DNA from: Alphaproteobacteria bacterium
GTDB lineage: Bacteria; Pseudomonadota; Alphaproteobacteria; Elsterales; Elsteraceae
Direction of reading: 5' to 3'
Length of the DNA stretch: 64,000 nucleotides
Assembly: GCA_004292755.1 (NCBI GenBank)
Contig: RDXE01000025.1
Coordinates: forward strand, 62,001 to 126,000
Shown here: piece after piece, positions 27,553 through 35,141 of the stretch
Numbering within the stretch: position 1 is the first letter of the stretch
Layout of the letters: each line of letters opens with the position of its first letter
Program-made: the position numbers and the translations under genes
The notes under the pieces: generated by a model
What the model was told of the DNA's origin: nothing
What the model saw: only the letters and a program-made list of their open reading frames with translations
Databases searched by the model: none

Positions 27553-28725
27553 ATGGTCATGGCCTCTTCGCAGCCAAGCACAGTCCGCATGACTGGCACC
27601 GGTCGGTTCCTCGGTCGGGTGGCTTTGTTCCTTGCGGCTGTGATCGCCGGTGTGGTGGTCAGCCATGGGCTGCTGCTCCAGGCGTTTGAGGCCAATCCTT
27701 CGCTCAACGGCATGATCCTTGCGGTCATGCTGCTGGGTGTGGGCTTTATCATTCGCCAGATGCTGGTGCTGAACCCGGAGGTGCGCTGGGTTGAAGCATT
27801 CCAGCGCGGCCAGCCGCCGCCATCGGGGTCGGTACGGCTGCTGGCGCCCATGGTCAGCATGATCGGCAATCGCCAGGGGCGGCTGGCCTTGTCGCCAACA
27901 TCCATGCGCTCGCTGCTGGATTCGATTGGCGCCCGGCTGGATGAAGCGCGCGACATCGCCCGCTACTTGATCGGTTTGCTGATTTTGCTGGGCTTGCTCG
28001 GCACCTTCTTCGGGCTGATGCAAACTGTTGGGTCGGTTGGCGATGTTGTCGGGCGGTTGACCATGGGGGGTGGCGACACCACCGCCGCCTTCGAGGATTT
28101 GAAGCAGGGCCTGGCAACCCCGCTCTCGGCGATGGGCACGGCATTTTCCTCCTCCCTGTTCGGATTGGCGGGGTCGCTGATCCTTGGCTTCCTCGACTTG
28201 CAAGCGGGGCAAGCCCAGAATCGCTTCTATAACGAGTTGGAAGAGTATCTCTCCAGCCAGACCCGGCTTGGCTCGGCCGGACCAGTCGGCGATGGCGAGG
28301 CGTCGGTGCCTGCCTACATCCAGGCCTTGCTGGAGCAAACAGCTGACAGCTTGGAGTCGCTCACCCGCACTATGGGCCGCGGGGAAGAAGGCCGGGCGCA
28401 AACCAACCAGAACCTGAACCAACTGGTCGACCGGCTGGCGCAGTTGAGCGAGTTGATGCGCGGCCAAGCGCAGATGCTGGAGCGGCTGGGCGACGCGCAA
28501 CTGGACATTCGCCCGACCCTGCAGCGGCTGGGGGAGCATCTGTCCCGCAGCAATGCTGGACTGGATGATGGGCTGCGCACCCATTTGCGGAGCATTGATC
28601 TAACGCTCCAGCGTTTGGTGGAAGATCAGGCACGTGGACGCCAAGAGGTGGTCAGTGAGGTACGGGCTGAAATCCGGCTGCTGACCAAGACCATCGTGTC
28701 CATATCGGATCAACAGGACACCTGA
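27553..28725 (+). CDS. MotA/TolQ/ExbB family proton-channel protein with long cytoplasmic tail
   Basis: 390-residue inner-membrane protein. Hydrophobic segments lie near residues 18-40, 55-75, 138-165 and 195-220; the third carries LLGLLGTFFGLMQTVGSV and the fourth the FSSSLFGLAGSLILGFLDL pattern characteristic of TolQ/ExbB/MotA channels. A C-terminal tail of about 150 residues, rich in Gln, Leu and Arg (RLAQLSELMRGQAQMLERLG), is predicted to be helical or coiled-coil and exceeds that of TolQ. It lies 3 bases before a MotB/OmpA-like gene, so the two form a stator-like pair. A GAGGAG sequence precedes ATG 27553. Confidence 0.9.
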   Translation: MVMASSQPSTVRMTGTGRFLGRVALFLAAVIAGVVVSHGLLLQAFEANPSLNGMILAVMLLGVGFIIRQMLVLNPEVRWVEAFQRGQPPPSGSVRLLAPMVSMIGNRQGRLALSPTSMRSLLDSIGARLDEARDIARYLIGLLILLGLLGTFFGLMQTVGSVGDVVGRLTMGGGDTTAAFEDLKQGLATPLSAMGTAFSSSLFGLAGSLILGFLDLQAGQAQNRFYNELEEYLSSQTRLGSAGPVGDGEASVPAYIQALLEQTADSLESLTRTMGRGEEGRAQTNQNLNQLVDRLAQLSELMRGQAQMLERLGDAQLDIRPTLQRLGEHLSRSNAGLDDGLRTHLRSIDLTLQRLVEDQARGRQEVVSEVRAEIRLLTKTIVSISDQQDT

Positions 28726-28728
28726 TCT

Positions 28729-30255
28729 ATGCCGCGCGCCAGTCGCCGTCGGGGTGATGTCGAATTCTGGCCGGGATTTGTGGACGCGCTGGCAACGCTT
28801 CTGATCGTCATCATCTTTCTTGTGCTGGTGTTTGTGCTGGCGCAATTCTTTTTGACACAAGCGATCACCCGCAAGGACGAAACGCTGGACCGCCTGACGG
28901 CACAGATCAGCCAACTGGGCGATCTGTTGGCGTTGGAACGCCAAAGCGTCGCCGACCTGCGCCTGCAACTGGGTGAAACCCAGGCGGAGGTGTCACAGGC
29001 CCGCCAACAGCGCGAGGCGCAGAACCGCCAGATCGCCCTGCTGACGCTGGAACGCGACGGCCTTGCCACACGGCTGGGTGAGGCGGAGCGGCGCGGCGGC
29101 GACTTGCAGTCGCGCCTCGATCTTGCGTTGCGCGCACAAGACAGCGCGGAACGGCAGCTGGCCGACGCCGCCCGGGCGACCGACGCCGACCAAGCGCGCA
29201 TCCGCGCCTTGCTGGCTGAGCGGGAACAGGTCCAGCGGGATATCGCGGCGCTGCGCACGGTGCGCGCCGATTTGGAACGCGAGGTTGCGAAGCTGGCGGG
29301 TGACGTCCGCGCTCGCGATGCCAGCTTGGCTGAGCGGGATCAACGGTTGGCTGAGCGGGATCAACGCCTGACGGAGGCCGCGCAAGCCCGCGCGGACTTG
29401 GAGCAACGTCTGGCCAGCCAGGCAGGCACCCTGGATGCGACCACCAGAGATCTTGGCGCCGTGCGCGACCGAGCGGCTGCGCTGGAAGCGCGGCTCGCGA
29501 CCGAGGTGGAGCGCACGCTTCTGGCGCAACGGCAAATCGCCGAGCGGGAGGTGCGGCTGGAGGAATTGCTTGCTGCCAGCGGTGCGCTCACGCGCGATCT
29601 CACGGCCGCCCAGCGACTGAGCGAGGCCCAGCGCGATGAAATCGCCCTTCTGGCCCGCCAGTTGGATGAGGTGCGCGCGCAGTTGGTGCGTCTGAACGCA
29701 GCGCTGGAGCAGGCCGAGGCCGAGGCGCGCGACAAGGGTGTGCAAATCATCAATCTGGGGCAACGCCTCAATGCCGCCCTCGCCGGGCGGGTGGAGGAAT
29801 TGGCCCGCTATCGCTCGGAGTTCTTTGGGCGGTTGCGCCAGTTGCTGGGGGACCGCGACGATGTCCGCGTGGTGGGTGATCGGTTCGTGTTCCAATCCGA
29901 AGTGTTGTTCCCCACTGGCTCCGCCGAATTGCGCGGCGAGGGGCGCGAGCAGGTGCTGCGGCTGGCGGCCACTATCCGAGAGTTGATCGACGTGATGCCA
30001 ACCGACCTGCCATGGATTCTCCGCGTCGACGGTCACACTGACCGCGCCCCTATTCGCTCGGGTCAGTTCCGCTCCAACTGGGAATTGTCGGCTGCGCGGG
30101 CAATCACTGTGGTGCGCACGCTGATCGAACAGGGTATCCCGCCCGATCGTGTGGCCGCTGCTGGGTTTGGCGAGTTCCAGCCGCTGGGACCCGACGATGA
30201 TCCCGACGCGCGCGCGCGCAACCGCCGCATCGAACTGAAGCTGACGGAACGCTGA
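28729..30255 (+). CDS. Coiled-coil OmpA/MotB-like peptidoglycan-binding protein
   Basis: 508-residue partner of the ExbB-like channel. A short basic N-terminus leads to one membrane segment (WPGFVDALATLLIVIIFLVL, residues 14-33) with Asp19 at the position of the proton-carrying Asp of MotB and TolR. Residues 55-370 form a long, highly charged coiled coil (repeated ERDQRLAERDQRL at about 200). The C-terminus is a complete OmpA domain: FQSEVLFPTGSAELRGEG, LRVDGHTDRAPI (peptidoglycan-binding Asp) and NWELSAARAITVVRTLIEQGI (Arg), then RNRRIELKL. This is the layout of a proton-driven stator that anchors to peptidoglycan, but the target of the force is unknown. Confidence 0.92.
   Translation: MPRASRRRGDVEFWPGFVDALATLLIVIIFLVLVFVLAQFFLTQAITRKDETLDRLTAQISQLGDLLALERQSVADLRLQLGETQAEVSQARQQREAQNRQIALLTLERDGLATRLGEAERRGGDLQSRLDLALRAQDSAERQLADAARATDADQARIRALLAEREQVQRDIAALRTVRADLEREVAKLAGDVRARDASLAERDQRLAERDQRLTEAAQARADLEQRLASQAGTLDATTRDLGAVRDRAAALEARLATEVERTLLAQRQIAEREVRLEELLAASGALTRDLTAAQRLSEAQRDEIALLARQLDEVRAQLVRLNAALEQAEAEARDKGVQIINLGQRLNAALAGRVEELARYRSEFFGRLRQLLGDRDDVRVVGDRFVFQSEVLFPTGSAELRGEGREQVLRLAATIRELIDVMPTDLPWILRVDGHTDRAPIRSGQFRSNWELSAARAITVVRTLIEQGIPPDRVAAAGFGEFQPLGPDDDPDARARNRRIELKLTER
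29326..29367 (+). repeat. Tandem 21-bp repeat in the coiled-coil gene
   Basis: Two adjacent 21-bp units (29326-29346 and 29347-29367, differing only at the last base) encode the heptads LAERDQR and LAERDQR-like in the coiled coil, consistent with growth of the coil by heptad duplication. Confidence 0.85.
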
Positions 30256-30256
30256 G

Positions 30257-31999
30257 ATGGCACGCGTGACACTCAGCGTCCCCCCCTTGGTCGCGCGCTT
30301 GCTGGTGGCACGCTCCGGCGGCCCACCACCACCGCCACCGCGCGCGGAGGATCGCGACGAGCCCGATGCCGACCGCCCCAGTGGTTGGCGCTATGGAATC
30401 TGGCTGGGGTTGGTTGCCCTGTGCTTGGCGCTTTACCTGCCGGGCCTGTTCTCCCTACCGCCAATTGATCGTGATGAAAGCCGGTTCGCACAGGCGACCC
30501 GGCAGATGATCGAAACCGGGGACTTTGTTGAAATTCGCTTCCAGGACGAGGCGCGCAACAAGAAACCAGTCGGCATCCACTGGGCGCAAGCGGCCAGTGC
30601 TGCGGTGTTCGGCGGCAGCGAGGCACCGATCTGGGCCTATCGCCTGCCCTCGGTGATTGGGGCGACAGCCGCTGTCCTGCTGCTGTTCGCCGGGGCACGC
30701 CGCGTCACCAGTGACCAGACCGCGGCCATGGCCGCATCCGTGTTCGCAGCCTCCATCGGGTTGGTGCTGGAAGCGCACATGGCGAAAACCGACGCCGCGT
30801 TAACTGCCGTGACCTTGGCGGCGCAACTGGCGTTGGCCCGCTGCTGGATGGGCACAGCCGACCGACGGGTCGCCTGGGTGTTCTGGGTTGCCCAGGGCCT
30901 TGGCATTTTGATCAAGGGGCCGATCACGCCCATGATCAGCCTGCTGACGGTGCTGGCCCTGGGCCTGACCAGTCGGCGCTGGCGCTGGTTGGGCGCGCTG
31001 CGCCCGGCAACCGGGGTCCCTATCGCGCTAGCCCTGGTGCTGCCCTGGATGATCGCAATCTGGGTGGCAACCGATGGACAGTTTTTCCGCGATGCCATTG
31101 GCAACGACCTTGCGCCAAAGATCGCAGGCGGCGGGCAGCCGGTCCACAGCGGTCCACCGGGCTATCACCTGTTGTGGGTGATGGCAGGCCTGTTCCCGGG
31201 ATCCCTGCTACTGGTGCCAGCCCTGGTGATGGCATGGCGGCTGCGACACGAGCCATTGGTCTGGTTCTTGATCGCCTGGGTGGTGCCCAGCTGGATTGTG
31301 TTTGAGTTGGCACCCAACAAGCTGCCGCACTATGTGCTGCCACTCTACCCTGCCCTTGCCCTGCTGATCGCACGGGTGGCAGTGGATGTGCCGGAGGCGT
31401 TGGGGCGCCTGAGCACCCGCATCGGCATCGGCGTGTGGGCGCTGGTGGCGCTGGTGTTCGCAGCCGCGATGGTGGCGCTGCCGCTGCATGTTGACGACAC
31501 ATTCGATTGGGTGTCTGCGATTGGCGTCGGCGCTGCGGTTGCAGGTGTGGTGATGGTTGTGATGCGCGTCCGCCGCGGTGAGGCGATCGGTGCGCTGACC
31601 ACTGCGATTGGGCTGGGCGTGCTGCTGGTGTCGCTGGCCCTGCAAGTGGTGCTGCCGCGCGTGGACGGGTTCTGGGTCAGCCGATCAATCGAGGCGATGC
31701 TGAGCCGCAATCAGGTTGACCGGGTTGCTGCCTCCGGCGGGTTTACCGAGCCAAGTCTGGTGTTCCTCACCCAAACCGACATTCGGCTGGGTGATGGCGA
31801 GCAAGCCGCCCAGGCGTTGATCACCGATCCCAGTGCCCGCGTGCTGGTGGAAAGCCGCCACATCGACCGCTTCACCAACCGCTTGTTGGCGGCTGGGCTC
31901 GAAGCGCGGTTGATCGATCAAATCCAAGGGTTCAACTACAGCCAGGGCCGCCGCGTCAGCGTTGCGCTGTTCGAGCGGTTGGACCGGCGCTTGCCCTGA
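30257..31999 (+). CDS. ArnT-like glycosyltransferase family 39 membrane protein
   Basis: 580-residue integral membrane protein of the GT-C fold (PMT_2/ArnT-like), which transfers sugars from polyprenyl-phosphate donors to lipid A, proteins or glycans in the periplasm. The first periplasmic loop has the catalytic-type motif PPIDRDESRFAQATRQMIETGDFVEIRFQDE and KKPVGIHWAQAA. About 11-12 hydrophobic segments follow (for example ALALVLPWMIAIWVA and HYVLPLYPALALLIARVA). A Pro-rich cytoplasmic N-terminus of about 45 residues precedes the first segment. It starts one base after the OmpA-like gene stop, so it may belong to the same transcript. Donor and acceptor are unknown. Confidence 0.9.
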   Translation: MARVTLSVPPLVARLLVARSGGPPPPPPRAEDRDEPDADRPSGWRYGIWLGLVALCLALYLPGLFSLPPIDRDESRFAQATRQMIETGDFVEIRFQDEARNKKPVGIHWAQAASAAVFGGSEAPIWAYRLPSVIGATAAVLLLFAGARRVTSDQTAAMAASVFAASIGLVLEAHMAKTDAALTAVTLAAQLALARCWMGTADRRVAWVFWVAQGLGILIKGPITPMISLLTVLALGLTSRRWRWLGALRPATGVPIALALVLPWMIAIWVATDGQFFRDAIGNDLAPKIAGGGQPVHSGPPGYHLLWVMAGLFPGSLLLVPALVMAWRLRHEPLVWFLIAWVVPSWIVFELAPNKLPHYVLPLYPALALLIARVAVDVPEALGRLSTRIGIGVWALVALVFAAAMVALPLHVDDTFDWVSAIGVGAAVAGVVMVVMRVRRGEAIGALTTAIGLGVLLVSLALQVVLPRVDGFWVSRSIEAMLSRNQVDRVAASGGFTEPSLVFLTQTDIRLGDGEQAAQALITDPSARVLVESRHIDRFTNRLLAAGLEARLIDQIQGFNYSQGRRVSVALFERLDRRLP

Positions 32000-32051
32000 G
32001 CCCGCGCGCCGGGCACTGTCTGGCGCCGGAGGAAGGCCTGACGAGGACCAC

Positions 32052-33017
32052 ATGATGGCAGACACAATGCATACCAAGGTGTTGATCATTGGCTCAGGTC
32101 CGGCCGGCTACACGGCCGCGATCTATGCGGCGCGTGCCAATCTGGCGCCGGTGCTGGTGGCGGGTCTGCAACCTGGTGGCCAGTTGACGATCACCTCCGA
32201 TGTCGAGAACTACCCGGGCTTTGCTGAGGCGGTGCAGGGTCCCTGGCTGATGGAACAGTTCCGCGCTCAGGCGGAGCATGTCGGCACCACCTTGGTGGAT
32301 GACCTGATCACCGCCGTCGACTTCACGCGCCAGCCGTTTCACTGCACGGGCGACAGTGGCCGCATCTACACCGCCGACAGCGTGATCATTTGCACCGGCG
32401 CCCAGGCGCGCTGGCTTGGCTTACCGTCGGAGCAGCAGTTCCGCGGCTTCGGCGTTTCCGCCTGTGCAACCTGCGACGGGTTTTTCTATCGCGGCAAAAC
32501 CGTCGCAGTGGTTGGCGGCGGCAACACCGCCGTGGAAGAGGCGCTCTATCTGACCAATCACGCCAGCAAGGTGACGCTGATCCATCGTCGCGACAGCCTT
32601 CGCGCCGAGCGGGTGATGCAGCAGCGCCTGTTCTCCCACCCGAAGGTGGAGGTGATCTGGAACCACACCGTCGCCGACGTCCTGGGGGCGGAGGGCAGCG
32701 GGGTGACAGGCCTTCGCCTCGCCCACACACAAACCGGTGCCACGCGGGACCTCGCGGTGGATGGGTTGTTTGTTGCCATCGGGCATGATCCAGCCACGAC
32801 GGTGTTCAAAGGCGCCGTCGCGATGGATTCCGAAGGTTACATCCTGACCGCGCCTGATTCGACGGCAACCTCGGTTCCAGGCGTGTTCGCTGCGGGCGAC
32901 GTGAAGGACAAAGTCTTCCGTCAGGCTGTTACGGCAGCCGGAATGGGGTGCATGGCGGCGCTGGAAGCCGATAAATTTCTGGCTCACCTCGAATCTCGTT
33001 TGGCAGCAGCCGAATAA
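32052..33017 (+). CDS. trxB: Thioredoxin-disulfide reductase
   Basis: FAD- and NADPH-dependent enzyme that reduces thioredoxin. The start at 32052 (MMADTMHTKVLIIGSGPAGYTAA) follows a GGAGGAA sequence; the longer frame overlaps the previous gene. The 321-residue protein has the FAD motif GSGPAGYTAAIYAARANL, the redox-active CATC at residues 138-141 in SACATCDGFFYRG, the NADPH motif VVGGGNTAVEEALYL and the C-terminal FAD motif GVFAAGDVKDK. A LysR regulator gene follows after 118 bases. Confidence 0.97.
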   Translation: MMADTMHTKVLIIGSGPAGYTAAIYAARANLAPVLVAGLQPGGQLTITSDVENYPGFAEAVQGPWLMEQFRAQAEHVGTTLVDDLITAVDFTRQPFHCTGDSGRIYTADSVIICTGAQARWLGLPSEQQFRGFGVSACATCDGFFYRGKTVAVVGGGNTAVEEALYLTNHASKVTLIHRRDSLRAERVMQQRLFSHPKVEVIWNHTVADVLGAEGSGVTGLRLAHTQTGATRDLAVDGLFVAIGHDPATTVFKGAVAMDSEGYILTAPDSTATSVPGVFAAGDVKDKVFRQAVTAAGMGCMAALEADKFLAHLESRLAAAE

Positions 33018-33090
33018 CGCCGATAGTGGGCGGGGCGCCGCGGGTGGGCCTTGCCCCACGAGGGGGCAGTTGGTGTAACCCTAGTGCGCA

Positions 33091-33111
33091 CCAGGGCTTT
33101 TGAAACCCTGG
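33091..33111. promoter_or_regulatory. Inverted repeat between trxB and the LysR gene
   Basis: CCAGGG (33091-33096) and CCCTGG (33106-33111), with TTT and AAA inside the arms, form a dyad 25 bases upstream of the LysR-family ATG. A LysR autoregulatory site in this position is plausible, but a transcript hairpin is equally possible. Confidence 0.4.
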
Positions 33112-33135
33112 GAAAGTGGGCCGGGGGGAGTTGGG

Positions 33136-34023
33136 ATGGATTGGGACAAATTGCGGGTGTTCCTGGCGGTCGCTGAGGCCGGCAGCTTTACCCATGCGGG
33201 CGAAACGCTGAACCTGTCCCAGTCGGCAGTGTCACGGCAAATCTCAGGCCTGGAAGAGAGCCTGAACGTTCCGTTGTTTCATCGCCACGCGCGCGGTCTG
33301 ATCTTGACCGAGCAGGGCGAGCTGCTGTTTCGCACTGCAAAGGAAATCTTCTCCAAGCTCGCCATGACCGAGGCGATGCTGAACGAGACGAAGGACCGGC
33401 CGAAGGGGCCGCTGAAGGTGACCACGACAGTCGCCTTTGGCTCCATGTGGCTAACCCCACGCCTTCATGAGTTCCTGGACCTTTATCCCGAAATCCGCCT
33501 GACCTTGCTGGTGGATGATCAGGAGTTGGATCTGTCAATGCGTGAAGCCGACGTGGCGATCCGCATGACGCCACCCAAGCAGGCAGACTTGATCCAGCGT
33601 CACCTCGTGACCTTCCATTTCCACCTCTACGCCTCGCCGACCTATCTGAAGAAGTTCGGCACACCGAAGACGATGGACGATCTGAAAAACCATCGGCTGA
33701 TCACCTATGGCACGGATATCCATCCGCCGTTCCCCGACGCCAACTGGGTGATCCGGGCCGGTGGCGTCGACTTGGCGCACAAGTCAGTTTTCTGCGTGAA
33801 CAGCTTCTTCGGTATTTTGCGCGCCGTGCAAACCGGTGCTGGCATCGCTGCCCTGCCAGATTACATGGCGCGTGAAGACGCCAGTCTGGTTCGCCTGCTG
33901 CCCGAGATCGAAGCGCCAGCCGTGCCTGCCTACTTCGTCTACCCAGAAGAGCTGCGCCATTCCAAGCGCATCGCTGTGTTGCGTGAATTCCTGCTGCGCA
34001 AGGTTGCCGAGCAAGAGTTTTAG
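33136..34023 (+). CDS. LysR family transcriptional regulator
   Basis: 295-residue regulator from ATG 33136 (MDWDKLRVFLAVAEAGSFTHAGETL). The winged helix-turn-helix covers residues 1-60 with LSQSAVSRQISGLEESLNVPLFHRH. The effector domain begins at KGPLKVTTTVAFGSMWLTPRLHEFLDLYPEI and includes the pattern ASPTYLKKFGTP. It resembles the GcvA/CrgA-like branch that binds small anions or aromatic ligands rather than OxyR: the paired redox Cys of OxyR are absent. It follows trxB in the same orientation; target genes are not evident. Confidence 0.93.
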   Translation: MDWDKLRVFLAVAEAGSFTHAGETLNLSQSAVSRQISGLEESLNVPLFHRHARGLILTEQGELLFRTAKEIFSKLAMTEAMLNETKDRPKGPLKVTTTVAFGSMWLTPRLHEFLDLYPEIRLTLLVDDQELDLSMREADVAIRMTPPKQADLIQRHLVTFHFHLYASPTYLKKFGTPKTMDDLKNHRLITYGTDIHPPFPDANWVIRAGGVDLAHKSVFCVNSFFGILRAVQTGAGIAALPDYMAREDASLVRLLPEIEAPAVPAYFVYPEELRHSKRIAVLREFLLRKVAEQEF

Positions 34024-34350
34024 CGCCGATTGGTGGACCAGCCCGTGCGGTAGCCAGCAGACGACAAGTCTGGCCGCAGATAATGTTTCACCGCTAGAAA
34101 CGCGTTTCACAGCGATGAAACGCGTTTCGGTCAACCACTGCGGTGGAACGTCGCGCTGCTGCTGGGTCTCATCGCGGTGCCTCGCTGCGACGTTTGGATG
34201 CGCCGCACAAAACCGTAGACGGTACCAGCAGACTGTTTCTGCACGGTTTCCGAGTGGCCAAGAGAGTCAATCGATTCATGCACTTGGCGCATAACCCATC
34301 CGTTGGATCAGGCATGGTCTGAAACATCAGACGGCGTATCCTTGCTCTCA
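34024..34350. other. Gene-free stretch after the LysR gene
   Basis: No convincing reading frame. It contains the two perfect palindromes at 34097-34128 (listed separately) and an extra GTTTC/GAAAC dyad (34085-34101). Past 34140 the sequence is less GC-rich than its neighbours and contains nothing I can assign, apart from the upstream region of the candidate small RNA. Confidence 0.6.
34097..34128. promoter_or_regulatory. Two phased copies of a 12-bp perfect palindrome
   Basis: GAAACGCGTTTC occurs at 34097-34108 and again at 34117-34128, a centre-to-centre distance of 20 bp (about two helical turns), which would put two dimers on the same DNA face. The half-site resembles LacI-family operators. 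No LacI-type gene is nearby; the candidate small RNA and the TVP38 gene lie downstream. Confidence 0.55.
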
Positions 34351-34474
34351 TGAAGTCGCTGCAGCGCAGGGCTTCTCCGGGCTCCCCGCCCGGGAGGATC
34401 TGATCAGATCCTCACCTCCCAGACGTGAAGCCTCCCTGTACACTCCGACCGGGCCCTCGTGGCCCGGTTCTTTC
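34351..34474 (+). ncRNA. Candidate small RNA with stacked hairpins and CCUCCC motifs
   Basis: From 5' to 3' on the plus strand: palindrome CGCTGCAGCG (34357-34366); hairpin CCGGGC/GCCCGG (34377-34393) with loop TCCCC; directly adjacent 20-bp perfect palindrome (34394-34413, arms GAGGATCTGA); a linker containing two CCTCCC motifs (34415-34420 and 34431-34436); and an intrinsic terminator (34448-34474). Unpaired CCUCCC can pair with Shine-Dalgarno sequences, as in known alphaproteobacterial anti-SD small RNAs. The 5' end is a guess and no promoter could be fixed. Confidence 0.5.
34448..34474 (+). terminator. Intrinsic terminator upstream of the TVP38 gene
   Basis: Perfect 8-bp stem ACCGGGCC (34448-34455) and GGCCCGGT (34461-34468) with loop CTCGT, followed by TCTTTC. 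No protein-coding gene lies within 420 bases upstream on this strand, so it most likely ends a small RNA. Confidence 0.8.
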
Positions 34475-34487
34475 GTGTGGAACCCCA

Positions 34488-35141
34488 ATGGCGCGGCGGC
34501 TCACGCACACACTTCTTTGGGGGCTGGTGGCTGCCCTGGCCCTCGCGGTGCTCGTCGGGCCAGGACGGCCTGCCTTGATCGCGTTGCTGGCAGGCGATCT
34601 TCCGGCCTTGCGTGCGGCCGTGGCGGAGGCTGGGCTGTGGGCGCCCCTGATCAGCGCCATCCTGATGATCGTACAAGGTGTGCTGGCACCCCTGCCCGCG
34701 TTCTTGATCACCCTCGCCAATGCGGCACTGTTCGGCTGGCTGTGGGGGGCGCTGTTGAGTTGGACCTCCGCCCTGCTGGCAGCGTGGTTGTGCTTTGCCA
34801 TCGCGCGCTGGCTGGGACGCCCTGGAGTGGAACGGTTCGTCCCACCCCAGGCGCTAGCCGCCACGGACCGATTTTTCGCCCGCTTTGGCACCCAGGCCGT
34901 CCTGGTCGCGCGCCTACTGCCCGTGGTGCCGTTCGATGCAATCAGCTATGGCGCGGGGCTGACGCCAATGTCCACCGCGCGCTTTCTGATCGCCACGGGC
35001 ATCGGGCAAGCGCCAGCGACGCTGATTTATTCCTACGCGGGCGAGCGGGTTGGCTCCGCAGGTCCGATCCTGCTCGCGGCCGCGGGTGTGGTGGCGCTGG
35101 TCGCAGTGATCTGGGTCTGGCGCCGCCGCCCGCCTACATAA
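34488..35141 (+). CDS. TVP38/TMEM64 (DedA-like) family membrane protein
   Basis: 217-residue membrane protein from ATG 34488 (MARRLTHTLLWGLVAALALAV). It has about six hydrophobic segments and the SNARE-associated/VTT core: LTLANAALFGWLWGALLSWTSA-like segment, FCAIARWLGRPGVERF-like (LCFAIARWLGRPG) and the reentrant motif LVARLLPVVPFDAISYGAGLTPMSTARFL with conserved Arg, Pro and Gly. VTT-domain proteins are linked to lipid scrambling or flipping and membrane homeostasis. Its end overlaps the end of msrP (convergent, 8 bases). Confidence 0.92.
   Translation: MARRLTHTLLWGLVAALALAVLVGPGRPALIALLAGDLPALRAAVAEAGLWAPLISAILMIVQGVLAPLPAFLITLANAALFGWLWGALLSWTSALLAAWLCFAIARWLGRPGVERFVPPQALAATDRFFARFGTQAVLVARLLPVVPFDAISYGAGLTPMSTARFLIATGIGQAPATLIYSYAGERVGSAGPILLAAAGVVALVAVIWVWRRRPPT

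Noticed and set aside
27553-30255. Complete Zorya phage-defence system
   Set aside because: Only the ZorA/ZorB-like pair is seen; no ZorC, ZorD or ZorE-like genes follow, and the neighbours are core genes.
33136-34023. OxyR identity for the LysR regulator near trxB and ahpC
   Set aside because: The effector domain lacks the two conserved redox Cys of OxyR and ahpC is over 4 kb away on the other strand.
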